Assembly: GCF_018271975.1 (NCBI RefSeq)
Contig: NZ_JAGUCN010000018.1
Span: 1 to 64,000, forward strand
Direction of reading: 5' to 3'
DNA from: Carboxylicivirga mesophila
GTDB taxonomy: Bacteria; Bacteroidota; Bacteroidia; Bacteroidales; Marinilabiliaceae
DNA length: 64,000 nt
The first letter of the stretch is position 1, and every line of letters starts with the position of its first letter. Shown here piece after piece: positions 42,478 through 51,351 of the stretch. Under the pieces are notes generated by a model. It did no database searches. It saw only the letters and a program-made list of their open reading frames with translations, and had not been told where the DNA came from. The translations under genes and the position numbers were made by a program.

Positions 42478-43314
42478 ATGGAAAAGAGACAAGGAGACGA
42501 CAAGTTTATTGATATCGATAAGGTATTTCACGATAAGAACCCGCGGCTTAAAAAATTCATTCCTAAATTCCTGGTTAACTATCTGAAGCGCATCACTCAC
42601 CAGGATGAGATCAACGAATTTATCGCCGATAACCGCGATGTATATGGTATCGAATATGCTGAAGCCATTATTGCCAATTTCCAATCGCGCTACGAGATTA
42701 AAGGTGCAGAAAACATTCCCAAAGAAGGGCGTTATGTGTTTGTAGCCAATCATCCGCTGGGAGGATTAGATGGCATGGTGTTCGTAGCAGCTGTGGGACG
42801 TTATTTTAGAAACCTAAAGTTTCCGGTCAACGACATACTGATGAACCTCACCAACCTGCGCGACATCTTTTTGCCCATCAACAAACACGGTGGTCACAGT
42901 CGCGATGCAGCTAAAGTGATTGACGAAGCCTATGCCAGCGACAACCAGATGTTGATGTTTCCGGCCGGACTGGTATCACGCAAAGGTAAAAACGGCATCA
43001 TCAAAGACCTGGACTGGAAACCTAATTTCATTAAAAAGGCCAAAACGCACAAGCGCGATATCGTACCGGTTCATATATCAGGTGAAAACACCAAACGCTT
43101 CTACAACCTGGCCAACTGGCGTAAGAAACTGGGCATTAAAGCCAACATTGAGATGCTTTACCTGGTGGATGAACTTTATTTACAACGCAATAAAACAATC
43201 ACCATCACATTTGGGCAACCAATTAACATTTCAGACGTAGAAGTGGGCAAAGCCAGTAAAGACTGGGCTCAAAAAATTAAAGACGAAGTCTACGCCTTAG
43301 CGAAAATAAATTAA
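42478..43314 (+). CDS. glsA: lysophospholipid-type O-acyltransferase, likely glycine lipid synthase GlsA
   Basis: The 278-residue protein is a PlsC-like acyltransferase with the NHPLGGLDG motif (the HxxxxD catalytic box, about residues 91-96) and FPAGLVSRKGKNG (about 161-173). It is paired 29 bp upstream of a GNAT acyltransferase. In Bacteroides thetaiotaomicron the neighbouring glsB and glsA genes make N-acyl glycine and then O-acylate its hydroxy fatty acid to form glycine lipids. The pairing and families match that system. Other Bacteroidota could use the pair for related aminolipids, so the exact product is inferred. Confidence 0.8.
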   Translation: MEKRQGDDKFIDIDKVFHDKNPRLKKFIPKFLVNYLKRITHQDEINEFIADNRDVYGIEYAEAIIANFQSRYEIKGAENIPKEGRYVFVANHPLGGLDGMVFVAAVGRYFRNLKFPVNDILMNLTNLRDIFLPINKHGGHSRDAAKVIDEAYASDNQMLMFPAGLVSRKGKNGIIKDLDWKPNFIKKAKTHKRDIVPVHISGENTKRFYNLANWRKKLGIKANIEMLYLVDELYLQRNKTITITFGQPINISDVEVGKASKDWAQKIKDEVYALAKIN

Positions 43315-43343
43315 TTTTGTAGTCTACTGTAAGAAATCACCGA

Positions 43344-44291
43344 ATGAGAGTAAAAGAAATAATACCTCCTGTGCCGCGAGAAGAGCTGGAAGCTGAATTG
43401 AATCAGGAGACATTTGTTCGTAACACCAACAAAGGCGATAACAAGATATACGACTTTACAGCCCATCAGGCACCTGCGTTGATGCGCGAGGTAGGTCGTT
43501 TGCGCGAAATCACTTTTCGAATGGCTGGTGGCGGAACCGGTAAAGAAACCGACATTGACGACTACGATACAGCCGAGGTACCCTATCGCCAGCTTATAGT
43601 TTGGGATCCTCAGCAAAAAGAGGTATTAGGCGGCTACCGTTACCTCTTGGGCAGCGACATACCCGTTGATAAAGACGGCAATGTGAAGCTGGCCACCTCA
43701 AGGCTTTTTCACTTTTCTGAGCAATTTGTAAAAGATTATCTGCCTTATATGATTGAGTTGGGACGCTCGTTTGTGCAGCCCACCTATCAATCGTCCAAAG
43801 CAGGCACCAAAAGCCTGTTTGCGCTGGATAACCTGTGGGACGGCTTAGGTTCATTAATTGTGAGCCACCCCGAAATGAAATATTTCTTTGGTAAGGTAAC
43901 CATGTACACGCATTTTAACCGGTTTGCACGCGACCTGATTCTGGGCTTCATGCAGAAGTATTTTGGTGATCCGGATAAGCTGCTGTATCCACACAAACCG
44001 GTGGAAATCGATCTGACATCTCAGGATTTGAAAGAGATTTTCTGTGGCCAGAACTACCAGGAGGATTACAAGATATTGACCAAACGCGTGCGAGAGTTTG
44101 GCGAAAATATACCACCACTCATCAACGCCTATATGAACCTGTCGCCATCGATGAAAACATTTGGCACCGCCATCAACGACCGCTTTGGCGATGTAGAGGA
44201 AACAGGTATTATACTAACGATAAACGAATTATACAGGCAAAAAATCAATCGCCATGTTGATACGTTTACGCCTAATGAGCCGCACGAATAA
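43344..44291 (+). CDS. glsB: GNAT-family N-acyltransferase, likely glycine lipid synthase GlsB
   Basis: The 315-residue protein is an OlsB/hemolysin-like N-acyltransferase. It has LREITFRMAGGGTGKETDIDDYD, YRQLIVWDPQQKEVLGGYRYLLGSD and IELGRSFVQPTYQ, all typical of the family. It should acylate the amino group of glycine (or another amino acid) with a 3-hydroxy fatty acid. The partner O-acyltransferase lies just upstream. In the reverse order from Bacteroides, GlsA comes first here. An intrinsic terminator follows. Confidence 0.8.
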   Translation: MRVKEIIPPVPREELEAELNQETFVRNTNKGDNKIYDFTAHQAPALMREVGRLREITFRMAGGGTGKETDIDDYDTAEVPYRQLIVWDPQQKEVLGGYRYLLGSDIPVDKDGNVKLATSRLFHFSEQFVKDYLPYMIELGRSFVQPTYQSSKAGTKSLFALDNLWDGLGSLIVSHPEMKYFFGKVTMYTHFNRFARDLILGFMQKYFGDPDKLLYPHKPVEIDLTSQDLKEIFCGQNYQEDYKILTKRVREFGENIPPLINAYMNLSPSMKTFGTAINDRFGDVEETGIILTINELYRQKINRHVDTFTPNEPHE

Positions 44292-44319
44292 CAAAATATT
44301 GACGGAGATATAAATAAAG

Positions 44320-44355
44320 AAGAGTTGCCAATAAACAATTGCGACTCTTTTTTTT
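44320..44355 (+). terminator. intrinsic terminator of the glsA-glsB unit
   Basis: AAGAGTTGC pairs with GCGACTCTT (one G-T pair) around a 12-base loop, and eight more T residues follow. It lies between glsB and the flavoprotein gene. Confidence 0.85.
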
Positions 44356-44379
44356 TATATGGATATAAGTTTTTATACG

Positions 44380-45870
44380 ATGACAAACACTTACGACCTG
44401 GTAGTTATTGGCAGTGGTCCTGCCGGATTCTCTTCCGCCATTCGCGCTTTAGATTACGGATTAAATGTATGTATTATTGAAGGCAAACACCTGGGTGGAG
44501 CCGGCATCATGAATGGAGCCCTCACCTCTAAAACCATGTATGAGCTTTCAATGGATTATGCCATTGCAGCACGCATCGACCGTGGCTACCGCGTCAGCTC
44601 ACTAAGTGTTAATTTCGAAAAGGTGAAGAAAACGGTTATACAGGCCGCCAAGGAAAAACAGTACCAGATGCTGAGCCAGATAGAAACCTTTTCACCAGCC
44701 CAAAACAAAAAAGGAGCACTGACCATCGAATATGGCTGGGCCAGCTTTGTAGATGCCGATCACATTGAAGTAAGAGGCAAGGAAGGTACGAAGCTAATCA
44801 AAGGCACCAACTTTGTTATTGCTACCGGTTCGCGACCGCGCCTGTATGATGGCCTGCAGATTGATGGCGAGCGCATCATTACCTCCGACGGCATTCTGCA
44901 TTTGAAAGAGTTTCCTGAACGCATGCTCATCATTGGTTCGGGTATTATTGGATGTGAGTTTGCCACCATCTTCTCCAACTTTGGTCAAACCGAAGTACAC
45001 CTGCTCGACCGTTCCAACAGGGTGCTACCCTACGAAGATGATGATGTGAGCAGCTTTGTGTCGCGCAACCTCGAAAACAACGGCGTAAACATACACCACA
45101 CGGCTACGCTTCGCCATATACGTAAGCATCCTGAGCATCTGGAAGTAGTGCTTGATTATCATGATGGACACAGTAAAGTAATTGAAGTAGATGTTGCCCT
45201 GGTGGCCATTGGGCGCGTCCCTAATACCGAAGGCCTTAACCTCGAAAAAATAGGTATTGAATTACACAAGAACGGCACCATTCCCATCCAGGACGATTGC
45301 CTGCTGAGAGATGGCAAAGGTACTTGCCATGTATATGCCGCCGGTGATGTAACAGGTCATAGCCAGTTGTATAGTGTCGCCGAGTTTCAGGGGCGTCTGG
45401 CAGCTGAGAAAATCGGGGATATCCCACAGTATCCATTAGACTACTCACACATGAGTACGCTCATGTTCTTCAAACCCGAAGTGGCTGCTGTAGGTGCCAA
45501 TGAAAAGATGCTGCAACAAAGACAGATACCTTATAAAGCTGCCTATTACTCAAACAAACTGGTAAACCGGGCCATTGCCATGCGCAACACCAACGGTTTT
45601 GTGAAGATCCTGGTCAGCAACGATGATGAGCAACGCATTTTAGGGATGCGTGCTGCCGGTCCACAGGCATCGGCCTTTATTGTATCAGTAGCCCACCTCA
45701 TTAACCAGGGCAATAGCCTGCACGAAGTATTAAAAATCTTCTACCCCCACCCTAGCATTCCAGAAGGTATTCAGGAATGCCTGCGCACACTGAGTGGCAA
45801 ATCTATTTATAAACCCGAAGCTTTCCCCGATTTAATCAATATAAGGGAATGGACACCCGATAAAGAGTAA
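44380..45870 (+). CDS. disulfide-reductase-like flavoprotein lacking the redox cysteines
   Basis: The 496-residue protein (503 if the ATG at 44359 is used) has the fold order of dihydrolipoamide dehydrogenase: FAD-binding VVIGSGPAGFSSA (about 7-19), NAD-binding IIGSGIIGCEFATIF (about 188), YAAGDVTG near 322, and the C-terminal YPHPSIPEGIQE with conserved His and Glu. The active-site stretch that should read GGTCLNxGCIPSK is GGAGIMNGALTSK (about 37-49), so both cysteines are absent. It cannot reduce disulfides by the usual mechanism. It may be an NAD(P)H oxidase or diaphorase-type enzyme. The partner and substrate are unknown. Confidence 0.85.
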   Translation: MTNTYDLVVIGSGPAGFSSAIRALDYGLNVCIIEGKHLGGAGIMNGALTSKTMYELSMDYAIAARIDRGYRVSSLSVNFEKVKKTVIQAAKEKQYQMLSQIETFSPAQNKKGALTIEYGWASFVDADHIEVRGKEGTKLIKGTNFVIATGSRPRLYDGLQIDGERIITSDGILHLKEFPERMLIIGSGIIGCEFATIFSNFGQTEVHLLDRSNRVLPYEDDDVSSFVSRNLENNGVNIHHTATLRHIRKHPEHLEVVLDYHDGHSKVIEVDVALVAIGRVPNTEGLNLEKIGIELHKNGTIPIQDDCLLRDGKGTCHVYAAGDVTGHSQLYSVAEFQGRLAAEKIGDIPQYPLDYSHMSTLMFFKPEVAAVGANEKMLQQRQIPYKAAYYSNKLVNRAIAMRNTNGFVKILVSNDDEQRILGMRAAGPQASAFIVSVAHLINQGNSLHEVLKIFYPHPSIPEGIQECLRTLSGKSIYKPEAFPDLINIREWTPDKE

Positions 45871-45906
45871 TCACTACTTGTATTTAGATTAAATTCAAAT
45901 TACACC

Positions 45907-45939
45907 AAAGCGCATGTTTTGATAAAATTCATGCGCTTT
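45907..45939 (+). terminator. hairpin terminator of the flavoprotein gene
   Basis: AAAGCGCATG pairs with CATGCGCTTT around a 13-base loop. The T-tract is weak on the plus strand, but the position after the gene supports the call. Confidence 0.6.
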
Positions 45940-45945
45940 ATCATG

Positions 45946-45974
45946 TTGTATTTTTAACATTCATCTTACTTTTG
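45946..45974 (+). promoter_or_regulatory. candidate promoter of the lysine degradation operon
   Basis: TTG at 45946-45948 and TACTTTTG at 45967-45974 (exact TAnnTTTG) are separated by 18 bp, close to the Bacteroidota spacing. Transcription would start near 45980 and leave a leader of about 205 nt in front of kat. Confidence 0.55.
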
Positions 45975-46017
45975 TGTATATTTTAACACTAAAAACAACT
46001 AGCGTTACTATACAACA

Positions 46018-46080
46018 ATGATTTGGGTGCATAAATTGATACAAGACGCAATAGAAAGAATAGAAGTAACAGACTTCTAG
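46018..46080 (+). other. possible 20-codon leader ORF in the lysine operon leader
   Basis: ATG at 46018 opens a frame encoding MIWVHKLIQDAIERIEVTDF with a TAG stop. It is followed by a hairpin (GTGGCA/TGCCAC, about 46091-46112) before kat. The peptide is not lysine-rich. Whether it is translated is unknown. Confidence 0.2.
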
Positions 46081-46187
46081 AGCACCTCCTGTGGCAATAT
46101 TTCTCCTGCCACCAACTGATACTATCCTTAACCATACTGGTTCACCGAATAGTTACATCTCGCATTAGTCCAAAAAAACATATAGCT

Positions 46188-47435
46188 ATGGAAGCAAAAA
46201 AGCTACACTTAGAAAATTCATTAAATGAATTAGAGAAAGGTAAATCCTTAATTCCTGGCGGAGTACTTGGTATTCGTCGCCCATATAACTTTGTGGAGGG
46301 TGAATTCCCTGTATATTTCGATCATGGTAAAGGTGGCCGTGTGACCGATATCGATGGCAATGAATACATCGACTACCTATGCGCCTATGGGCCTATGATA
46401 TTAGGCAATCGCGAAAAAGAAGTAGATGATGCAGTGATTGATCAAATCCAGAATAAAGGCTTCTGCTTCTCGCTGACTCAGAAATACCAGAACATGCTGG
46501 CTGAGAAGATGAATGAACTGATTCCATGTGCTGAAATGAGCCTCTTCGTTTGTACCGGTTCTGATGCCACTTCCACAGCTATCCGCCTGGCTCGCTCTTA
46601 TACCAAGCGCACAAAAGTAATGCGCTGCGGCTACCATGGCTGGCACGACTGGTGTGTGGAAGTAAAAGGTGGTATCCCTGAAAAGCTGTACGAAGATGTA
46701 TTTGAGTTCAGATATAACAACCTTGAGTCTTTAGAAAATTTACTGAAAGAGCACGGTGATGACACAGCAGCAGTTATTATTACACCACTGGGCCACCCAT
46801 TGGCAGCTCCTATCACAGAACCTAAAGAAGGCTTCCTGGAAGGCGTAAAAGAATTGTGTAAAAAATATGGTGTAGTACTTATCTTCGATGAAATTCGTAC
46901 CGGCTTCAGAGCAAGCATTGGTGGTGCTCAAAAACTATATAAAGTAACACCTGATTTAGCTGTATTTGGTAAAGCCATGGCCAACGGTTACCCTATTGGG
47001 GCTGTAACCGGTAAAGCTGAAATCATGAAAGAAGGCGAATCAAACGTATTTATATCTTCTACCTTCTTCCCCAACAGCCTGAGTTATGTGGCCGCTCTAA
47101 AAACAATTGAAATCCTGGAGCGCGACAAAGTGCTGGATAAAATCTGGGAAAAAGGCGAAGAGTTCAATAATAAGATTGACGCCCTCTTGAAGAAATATCC
47201 GGTTGGCGCACGCATCAGTGGTATTGCACCGATGATGTTCATCACCTTCGATAAAAATGAAGATGGCAGCTATAAAAAGAAACGTAACGACTTTTACACG
47301 CAGCTGATTCGCCGAGGCGTCTTCCTGCAGCCATACCACCACGGCTACATCTGCCACCGTCATACACAGGAGGACCTGGATTACACCGTGAAATCCATCG
47401 AAGAAGCATTGCAATACCTAACTGAAAAGTATTAA
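46188..47435 (+). CDS. kat: acyl-CoA beta-transaminase (3-aminobutyryl-CoA transaminase)
   Basis: The 415-residue protein is a class III PLP aminotransferase: GSDATSTAIRLARSYTKR (about 125), FDEIRTGFRASIGGAQ (about 230-245, with the PLP-binding Asp) and AVFGKAMANGYP with the PLP lysine near 263. It resembles glutamate-1-semialdehyde aminotransferase. As first gene of a lysine operon that lacks the ammonia lyase Kal, it fits Kat, described from Candidatus Cloacamonas acidaminovorans, which moves the amino group of 3-aminobutyryl-CoA to 2-oxoglutarate, giving acetoacetyl-CoA. Function here is inferred from family and context. Confidence 0.82.
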   Translation: MEAKKLHLENSLNELEKGKSLIPGGVLGIRRPYNFVEGEFPVYFDHGKGGRVTDIDGNEYIDYLCAYGPMILGNREKEVDDAVIDQIQNKGFCFSLTQKYQNMLAEKMNELIPCAEMSLFVCTGSDATSTAIRLARSYTKRTKVMRCGYHGWHDWCVEVKGGIPEKLYEDVFEFRYNNLESLENLLKEHGDDTAAVIITPLGHPLAAPITEPKEGFLEGVKELCKKYGVVLIFDEIRTGFRASIGGAQKLYKVTPDLAVFGKAMANGYPIGAVTGKAEIMKEGESNVFISSTFFPNSLSYVAALKTIEILERDKVLDKIWEKGEEFNNKIDALLKKYPVGARISGIAPMMFITFDKNEDGSYKKKRNDFYTQLIRRGVFLQPYHHGYICHRHTQEDLDYTVKSIEEALQYLTEKY

Positions 47436-47443
47436 TACTTGAT

Positions 47444-47513
47444 TTTCGCCTGCAGATGGCGCAGAATGACGCTGAAAAAACCTGTGAAAATCAGCGAAAT
47501 CTGCGGGAAACAT
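47444..47513. repeat. intergenic repeat of the CTGCG/CGCAG type
   Basis: Imperfect inverted copies of GCAGATGGCGCAGAATGACG and CAGCGAAATCTGCGGG lie between kat and the CoA-transferase gene. Similar short repeats are common between Bacteroidota genes. Confidence 0.5.
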
Positions 47514-47557
47514 TAATAAGCACCATGCATAATGCTAACAGCTTAAAAAGAAAAACA

Positions 47558-48541
47558 ATGAACGATACAAAATTAAATACAGGTATTGGCGAGCTGTTTA
47601 TGTCGCCCAATGCCGATGAAATGAGAGGCTTTCTTCGCAACAAGAAAAAACAGATGAAGAATAAGCTTACCACTGTTGCAGAGGCCATTGACACCTATGT
47701 AAATGATGGTGACTACCTGGCCATCGGCGGCTTTGGTGGGGTACGTATTCCAACAGCTCTCATCCATGAAATTATCCGTAAAGAGAAGAAAAACCTGGGC
47801 TTTGCAGGACACGTATCTACACACGATTGTCAGCTGCTGAGTGCCGGTAAGTCCTTTAACCGTTGTGACGCTGCTTACATAGTCGGACTGGAGGCTCGAG
47901 GCTTATCCAAGAACTCACGACGCATGTTTGAGTCGGGCAACGTAAAAGTAACCGAATGGTCGAACGGAGCACTCTCGTGGCGCTTTAAAGCGGCTGCAAT
48001 GGGTTTACCTTACCTACCATCGCGCGTAATGCTGGGCACCGACACATTTAAGCACTCTGCTGCCAAAGAGGTAGAATGTCCGTTTACCGGTCAGAAACTG
48101 GCGGCTTTACCAGCGCTTTACCCTGATGTAGCCATCTTACACGTGCACCGCGCTGATGTATACGGCAACTGCCAGATTGATGGCATCCTGGTGGCTGATG
48201 ACGACATCGCCAAAGCATCTAAGCGGGTAATTGTAACCACCGAGAAAATCATTTCTAACGAAGAAATCAGGCGTGAACCAGGTAAAACAGTGATTCCATA
48301 CTGGTGCGTGGATGCCGTGATTGAAATGCCATTTGGTTCTTACCCAGGTAATATGCCGGGCGAATACTTCTCCGATGAAGAACACCTGAAAGACTGGTTA
48401 GTAGCTGAAAAAGATGAAATGCAATTGGAAGAGTTCGTTGGCCATCACATCCTATCGTCAAAAGATTTCTATGAGTATCTGGAGAAAAACGGTGGCATGA
48501 ACAAGATGAAGCAACTGATGCAAGCCGAACATTTGTACTAA
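47558..48541 (+). CDS. CoA-transferase subunit A (GctA-like; probably acetoacetate-activating)
   Basis: The 327-residue product belongs to the family I CoA-transferases and looks like glutaconate CoA-transferase subunit A. It shows DYLAIGGFGGVRIPTALIHEI, FESGNVKVTEWSNGALSWRFKAAAMGLPYLP and ALYPDVAILHVHRADVYGNCQIDGI. An in-frame ATG at 47456 would add 34 residues encoded in the repeat, so MNDTKLNTG at 47558 is chosen. With subunit B it should move CoA to the acetoacetate released by Kce. The family resemblance to glutaconate enzymes does not fix the substrate. Confidence 0.8.
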   Translation: MNDTKLNTGIGELFMSPNADEMRGFLRNKKKQMKNKLTTVAEAIDTYVNDGDYLAIGGFGGVRIPTALIHEIIRKEKKNLGFAGHVSTHDCQLLSAGKSFNRCDAAYIVGLEARGLSKNSRRMFESGNVKVTEWSNGALSWRFKAAAMGLPYLPSRVMLGTDTFKHSAAKEVECPFTGQKLAALPALYPDVAILHVHRADVYGNCQIDGILVADDDIAKASKRVIVTTEKIISNEEIRREPGKTVIPYWCVDAVIEMPFGSYPGNMPGEYFSDEEHLKDWLVAEKDEMQLEEFVGHHILSSKDFYEYLEKNGGMNKMKQLMQAEHLY

Positions 48542-48561
48542 CCCTGAAAAATCAAGACAAA

Positions 48562-49338
48562 ATGGAAACAACATATAATCCAATGGAGTTAATGATAACC
48601 GTTGCAGCCCGCAACCTTGAAGACGGTGCAATGGTAGTGGTAGGCACCGGTGTTCCTGTGGCGGCAGCTATGTTGGCACAGATGACCCAATCACCCAACC
48701 TGACCATCATGTTTGAAGCAGGTGGTATTGCTCCTCTTTTACCAACCATGCCCATCTCGGTAGGCGACTCACGCACCACTCACAAAGGGCTTAAGGCCAC
48801 TTCAATGGCTGAGATCATGGAACTTTGTCAGGCCGGCGTAGTGGATTACTGCTTCTTAGGCGGTGCCCAGATTGACAAATACGGTAACCTGAACTCCACA
48901 ATGATTGGAGACGATTACAATAAACCAAAAACACGATTCCCGGGAAGTGGTGGCGCCAATGACCTCGCTTCTCTCTGCTGGAGAACCATGGTGGTAACTC
49001 CGCAAAACCAAAAACGATTTGCCAATAAAGTGGATTTTATCACCACTCCGGGATTCATAGAAGGTGGCACCTCGCGCGTAGAAGCAGGTTTACCAGCCAA
49101 TACCGGACCTTACAAGGTGATTACCGACATTGGCGTTTATGGCTATCAAGAGGAGTCGAAGGCTATGATGCTGCTATCACTCCACCCGGGCAAAACACTA
49201 GAAGATGTGAAAGCCAATGCTGAATTCGACATCATCATCCCTGAAAACTATGAAACAACTGTTGAGCCGAGTGCCGAGGAGCTGCGCATACTGCGTGAGA
49301 AAGTCGATCCATCAGGCGTTATCATTGGCCGCGGATAA
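48562..49338 (+). CDS. CoA-transferase subunit B (GctB-like)
   Basis: The 258-residue protein has MVVVGTGVPVAAAMLAQM, IMFEAGGIAPLLP (the Glu is in the position of the catalytic residue that forms the CoA thioester), CFLGGAQIDKYGNLNST, FPGSGGANDLASL and VDFITTPGFIEGG, all as in glutaconate CoA-transferase subunit B. It pairs with the upstream subunit A, 20 bp apart. In the lysine pathway the expected role is acetoacetate to acetoacetyl-CoA. Confidence 0.82.
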   Translation: METTYNPMELMITVAARNLEDGAMVVVGTGVPVAAAMLAQMTQSPNLTIMFEAGGIAPLLPTMPISVGDSRTTHKGLKATSMAEIMELCQAGVVDYCFLGGAQIDKYGNLNSTMIGDDYNKPKTRFPGSGGANDLASLCWRTMVVTPQNQKRFANKVDFITTPGFIEGGTSRVEAGLPANTGPYKVITDIGVYGYQEESKAMMLLSLHPGKTLEDVKANAEFDIIIPENYETTVEPSAEELRILREKVDPSGVIIGRG

Positions 49339-49394
49339 ACCCTTCTTCAACAATTAAACCTTAAGCAATCAGTAACTACCAAAAAGAAAGAAAA

Positions 49395-50219
49395 ATGAAA
49401 AAAATGATAATAACCTGTGCAGTTTGTGGAGCTGAAACCACTCGCGAGCACAATCCCAATTTACCATTAACACCGCTTGAAATAGCTGATGCTACCTATG
49501 ACGCCTATAAAGCGGGTGCTTCAATTGTTCACCTGCATGTACGTGACGAAAATGGCGGTCCTACGCAAGACCCTGAAGTATTTAAAGAAGCCATCCGCCT
49601 GATCCGTGAACGTTGCGACATCGTGATTGAAATTACTACAGGTGGTGCTGTAGGCATGACAGACGATGAGCGTGTAGCCGTTATTGAAGAGTTACAGCCG
49701 GAAATGGCTTCGCTTGACTGTGGAACAGTTAATTTCGGTGACGATTACATCGTGAATACCTTGCCAACCATGCGTCGCTTTGCAAAAGAAATGATTAAGT
49801 ATAATGTTCGTCCAACATTAGAATGCTTTGACATTTCACATGTGGCAGCAGCCGACATCCTTATTAAGGAAGGATTGCTTAAACCACCTTACCACTATGG
49901 ATTTGTGATGAACGTGCCGGCTGCCATTCCTTACGACATAGAGCTGTTAAATCTGCTAGTGAGCCGTATTCCTGAAGGTGCACACTGGACAGTTATGGGC
50001 GTAGGGCGTGCCTGTGTTCCTGCTCACTACGGTGCATTTGCCATAGGCAATGGCTTTATTCGCGTTGGATTTGAAGACAATGTATATTACTCAAAAGGAG
50101 TATTGGCCGACAGTAATGCACAGCTGGTAGAGCGCACTGCCAAGCTATCGCGTGATGCCGGCTATGAAATAGCCACACCAGCCGATGTGCGTGAGATGTT
50201 GCAACTGAAAGGCATATAA
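49395..50219 (+). CDS. kce: 3-keto-5-aminohexanoate cleavage enzyme
   Basis: The 274-residue protein is a BKACE (DUF849) enzyme: PLTPLEIADATYDAYKAGASIVHLHVRDENG with the metal-binding HLHVR (about 45-49), and ITTGGAVGMTDDERV. It ends in AHYGAFAIGNGFIRVGFEDNVYYSKG. It splits 5-amino-3-oxohexanoate with acetyl-CoA into 3-aminobutyryl-CoA and acetoacetate. Position between the CoA-transferase and kdd fits lysine catabolism. Confidence 0.95.
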   Translation: MKKMIITCAVCGAETTREHNPNLPLTPLEIADATYDAYKAGASIVHLHVRDENGGPTQDPEVFKEAIRLIRERCDIVIEITTGGAVGMTDDERVAVIEELQPEMASLDCGTVNFGDDYIVNTLPTMRRFAKEMIKYNVRPTLECFDISHVAAADILIKEGLLKPPYHYGFVMNVPAAIPYDIELLNLLVSRIPEGAHWTVMGVGRACVPAHYGAFAIGNGFIRVGFEDNVYYSKGVLADSNAQLVERTAKLSRDAGYEIATPADVREMLQLKGI

Positions 50220-50259
50220 AGAGAGGTAAGAATCAAGACTTTTAATGACAAAAGAACAA

Positions 50260-50292
50260 AGGCTAATAGCTGTTAGCTGATGGCTATTAGCT
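50260..50292. repeat. short hairpin repeat inside the lysine operon
   Basis: GCTAATAGC (50262-50270) and GCTATTAGC (50283-50291) pair around TGTTAGCTGATG. It could act as an RNA-stabilising or attenuating hairpin between kce and kdd. Confidence 0.4.
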
Positions 50293-50310
50293 TATTTATC
50301 TACGACCAAA

Positions 50311-51351
50311 ATGAAGACGGGAAATAAATACGGTACACACAGGGTAATAGAACCTAAAGGAGTTTTGCCACAACCAGCTACTGTTGTTGATAACAACATG
50401 AGTGAGATATATGACAACGAGATACTCATCGATGTTGATGTATTAAATATCGACTCGGCCAGTTTCACACAGATTAAAGATCAGGCAAAGGGAAATATTG
50501 AAGAAATTAAATCAATCATTCTGGATATTGTTGCCAAACAAGGCAAGATGAAGAATCCGGTGACTGGTTCGGGAGGCATGCTGATTGGTTCCATTGAGAA
50601 GGTTGGCAGCGCACTGGAAGGGAAGATTAATCTGCAAAAAGGTGATCGCATTGCAACGCTGGTATCGTTATCGTTGACACCATTATATATTGAGGAAATA
50701 CTGGACATCAAACCAGAAATTGACCAGGTGAAAATCAAAGGAAAAGCCATCTTGTTTGAAAGTGGCATCTATGCCAAGCTGCCCACTGACCTATCTGAAA
50801 CACTCGCTTTGGCTGTTTTGGATGTTTGTGGTGCGCCGGCTCAGACTGAACGCCTGGTAAAAGAAGGTGACACGGTGGTAGTGCTGGGAGCAGGTGGCAA
50901 GTCAGGCATCCTGTGTTGCGCTGTTGCCAAAGAACTGGTTGGAGAGAATGGAATGGTCATTGGAGCTGATTACAGCGATGAGAACATCGAACGCCTGAAA
51001 CAGGTAGAAGTTTGTCATCACGCCATTAAACTGAATGCGACCGATGCGCTTCAGTGCTACGAAACCATTGACAAGCTAACAAATGGGCAACTGGCCGATG
51101 TGGTTATCAACAACGTCAACATCACCAACACCGAAATGGGCTCTATCCTCATGTGTAAAGATCGTGGAACAGTCTATTTCTTCAGCATGGCAACCTCCTT
51201 TACTAAAGCAGCTTTGGGAGCCGAAGGAGTTGGCAAAGATGTGGATATGCTGATTGGCAACGGTTATGCTATGGGACATGCTGATATGTCTATTGATATC
51301 CTGCGGAAGAGTGAGAAAATCAGAAAATTATACGAAGAGTTGTATACATAA
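50311..51351 (+). CDS. kdd: L-erythro-3,5-diaminohexanoate dehydrogenase
   Basis: The 346-residue NAD-dependent enzyme begins with a typical KYGTHRVIEPKGVLPQPA and contains GSGGMLIGSIEKVG, VVVLGAGGKSGILCCAVAKEL (nucleotide-binding loop, about 192) and VINNVNITNTEMGS. It oxidises 3,5-diaminohexanoate to 5-amino-3-oxohexanoate and releases ammonia. It is encoded between kce and kamA, the usual order. Confidence 0.94.
   Translation: MKTGNKYGTHRVIEPKGVLPQPATVVDNNMSEIYDNEILIDVDVLNIDSASFTQIKDQAKGNIEEIKSIILDIVAKQGKMKNPVTGSGGMLIGSIEKVGSALEGKINLQKGDRIATLVSLSLTPLYIEEILDIKPEIDQVKIKGKAILFESGIYAKLPTDLSETLALAVLDVCGAPAQTERLVKEGDTVVVLGAGGKSGILCCAVAKELVGENGMVIGADYSDENIERLKQVEVCHHAIKLNATDALQCYETIDKLTNGQLADVVINNVNITNTEMGSILMCKDRGTVYFFSMATSFTKAALGAEGVGKDVDMLIGNGYAMGHADMSIDILRKSEKIRKLYEELYT

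Noticed and set aside
45981-46187. Lysine riboswitch in the leader of the lysine operon
   Set aside because: The conserved AGAGGNGC-type core is not found on the plus strand; a GGAGGTGC occurs only on the opposite strand. The operon is catabolic, so an off-switch by lysine would make little sense.
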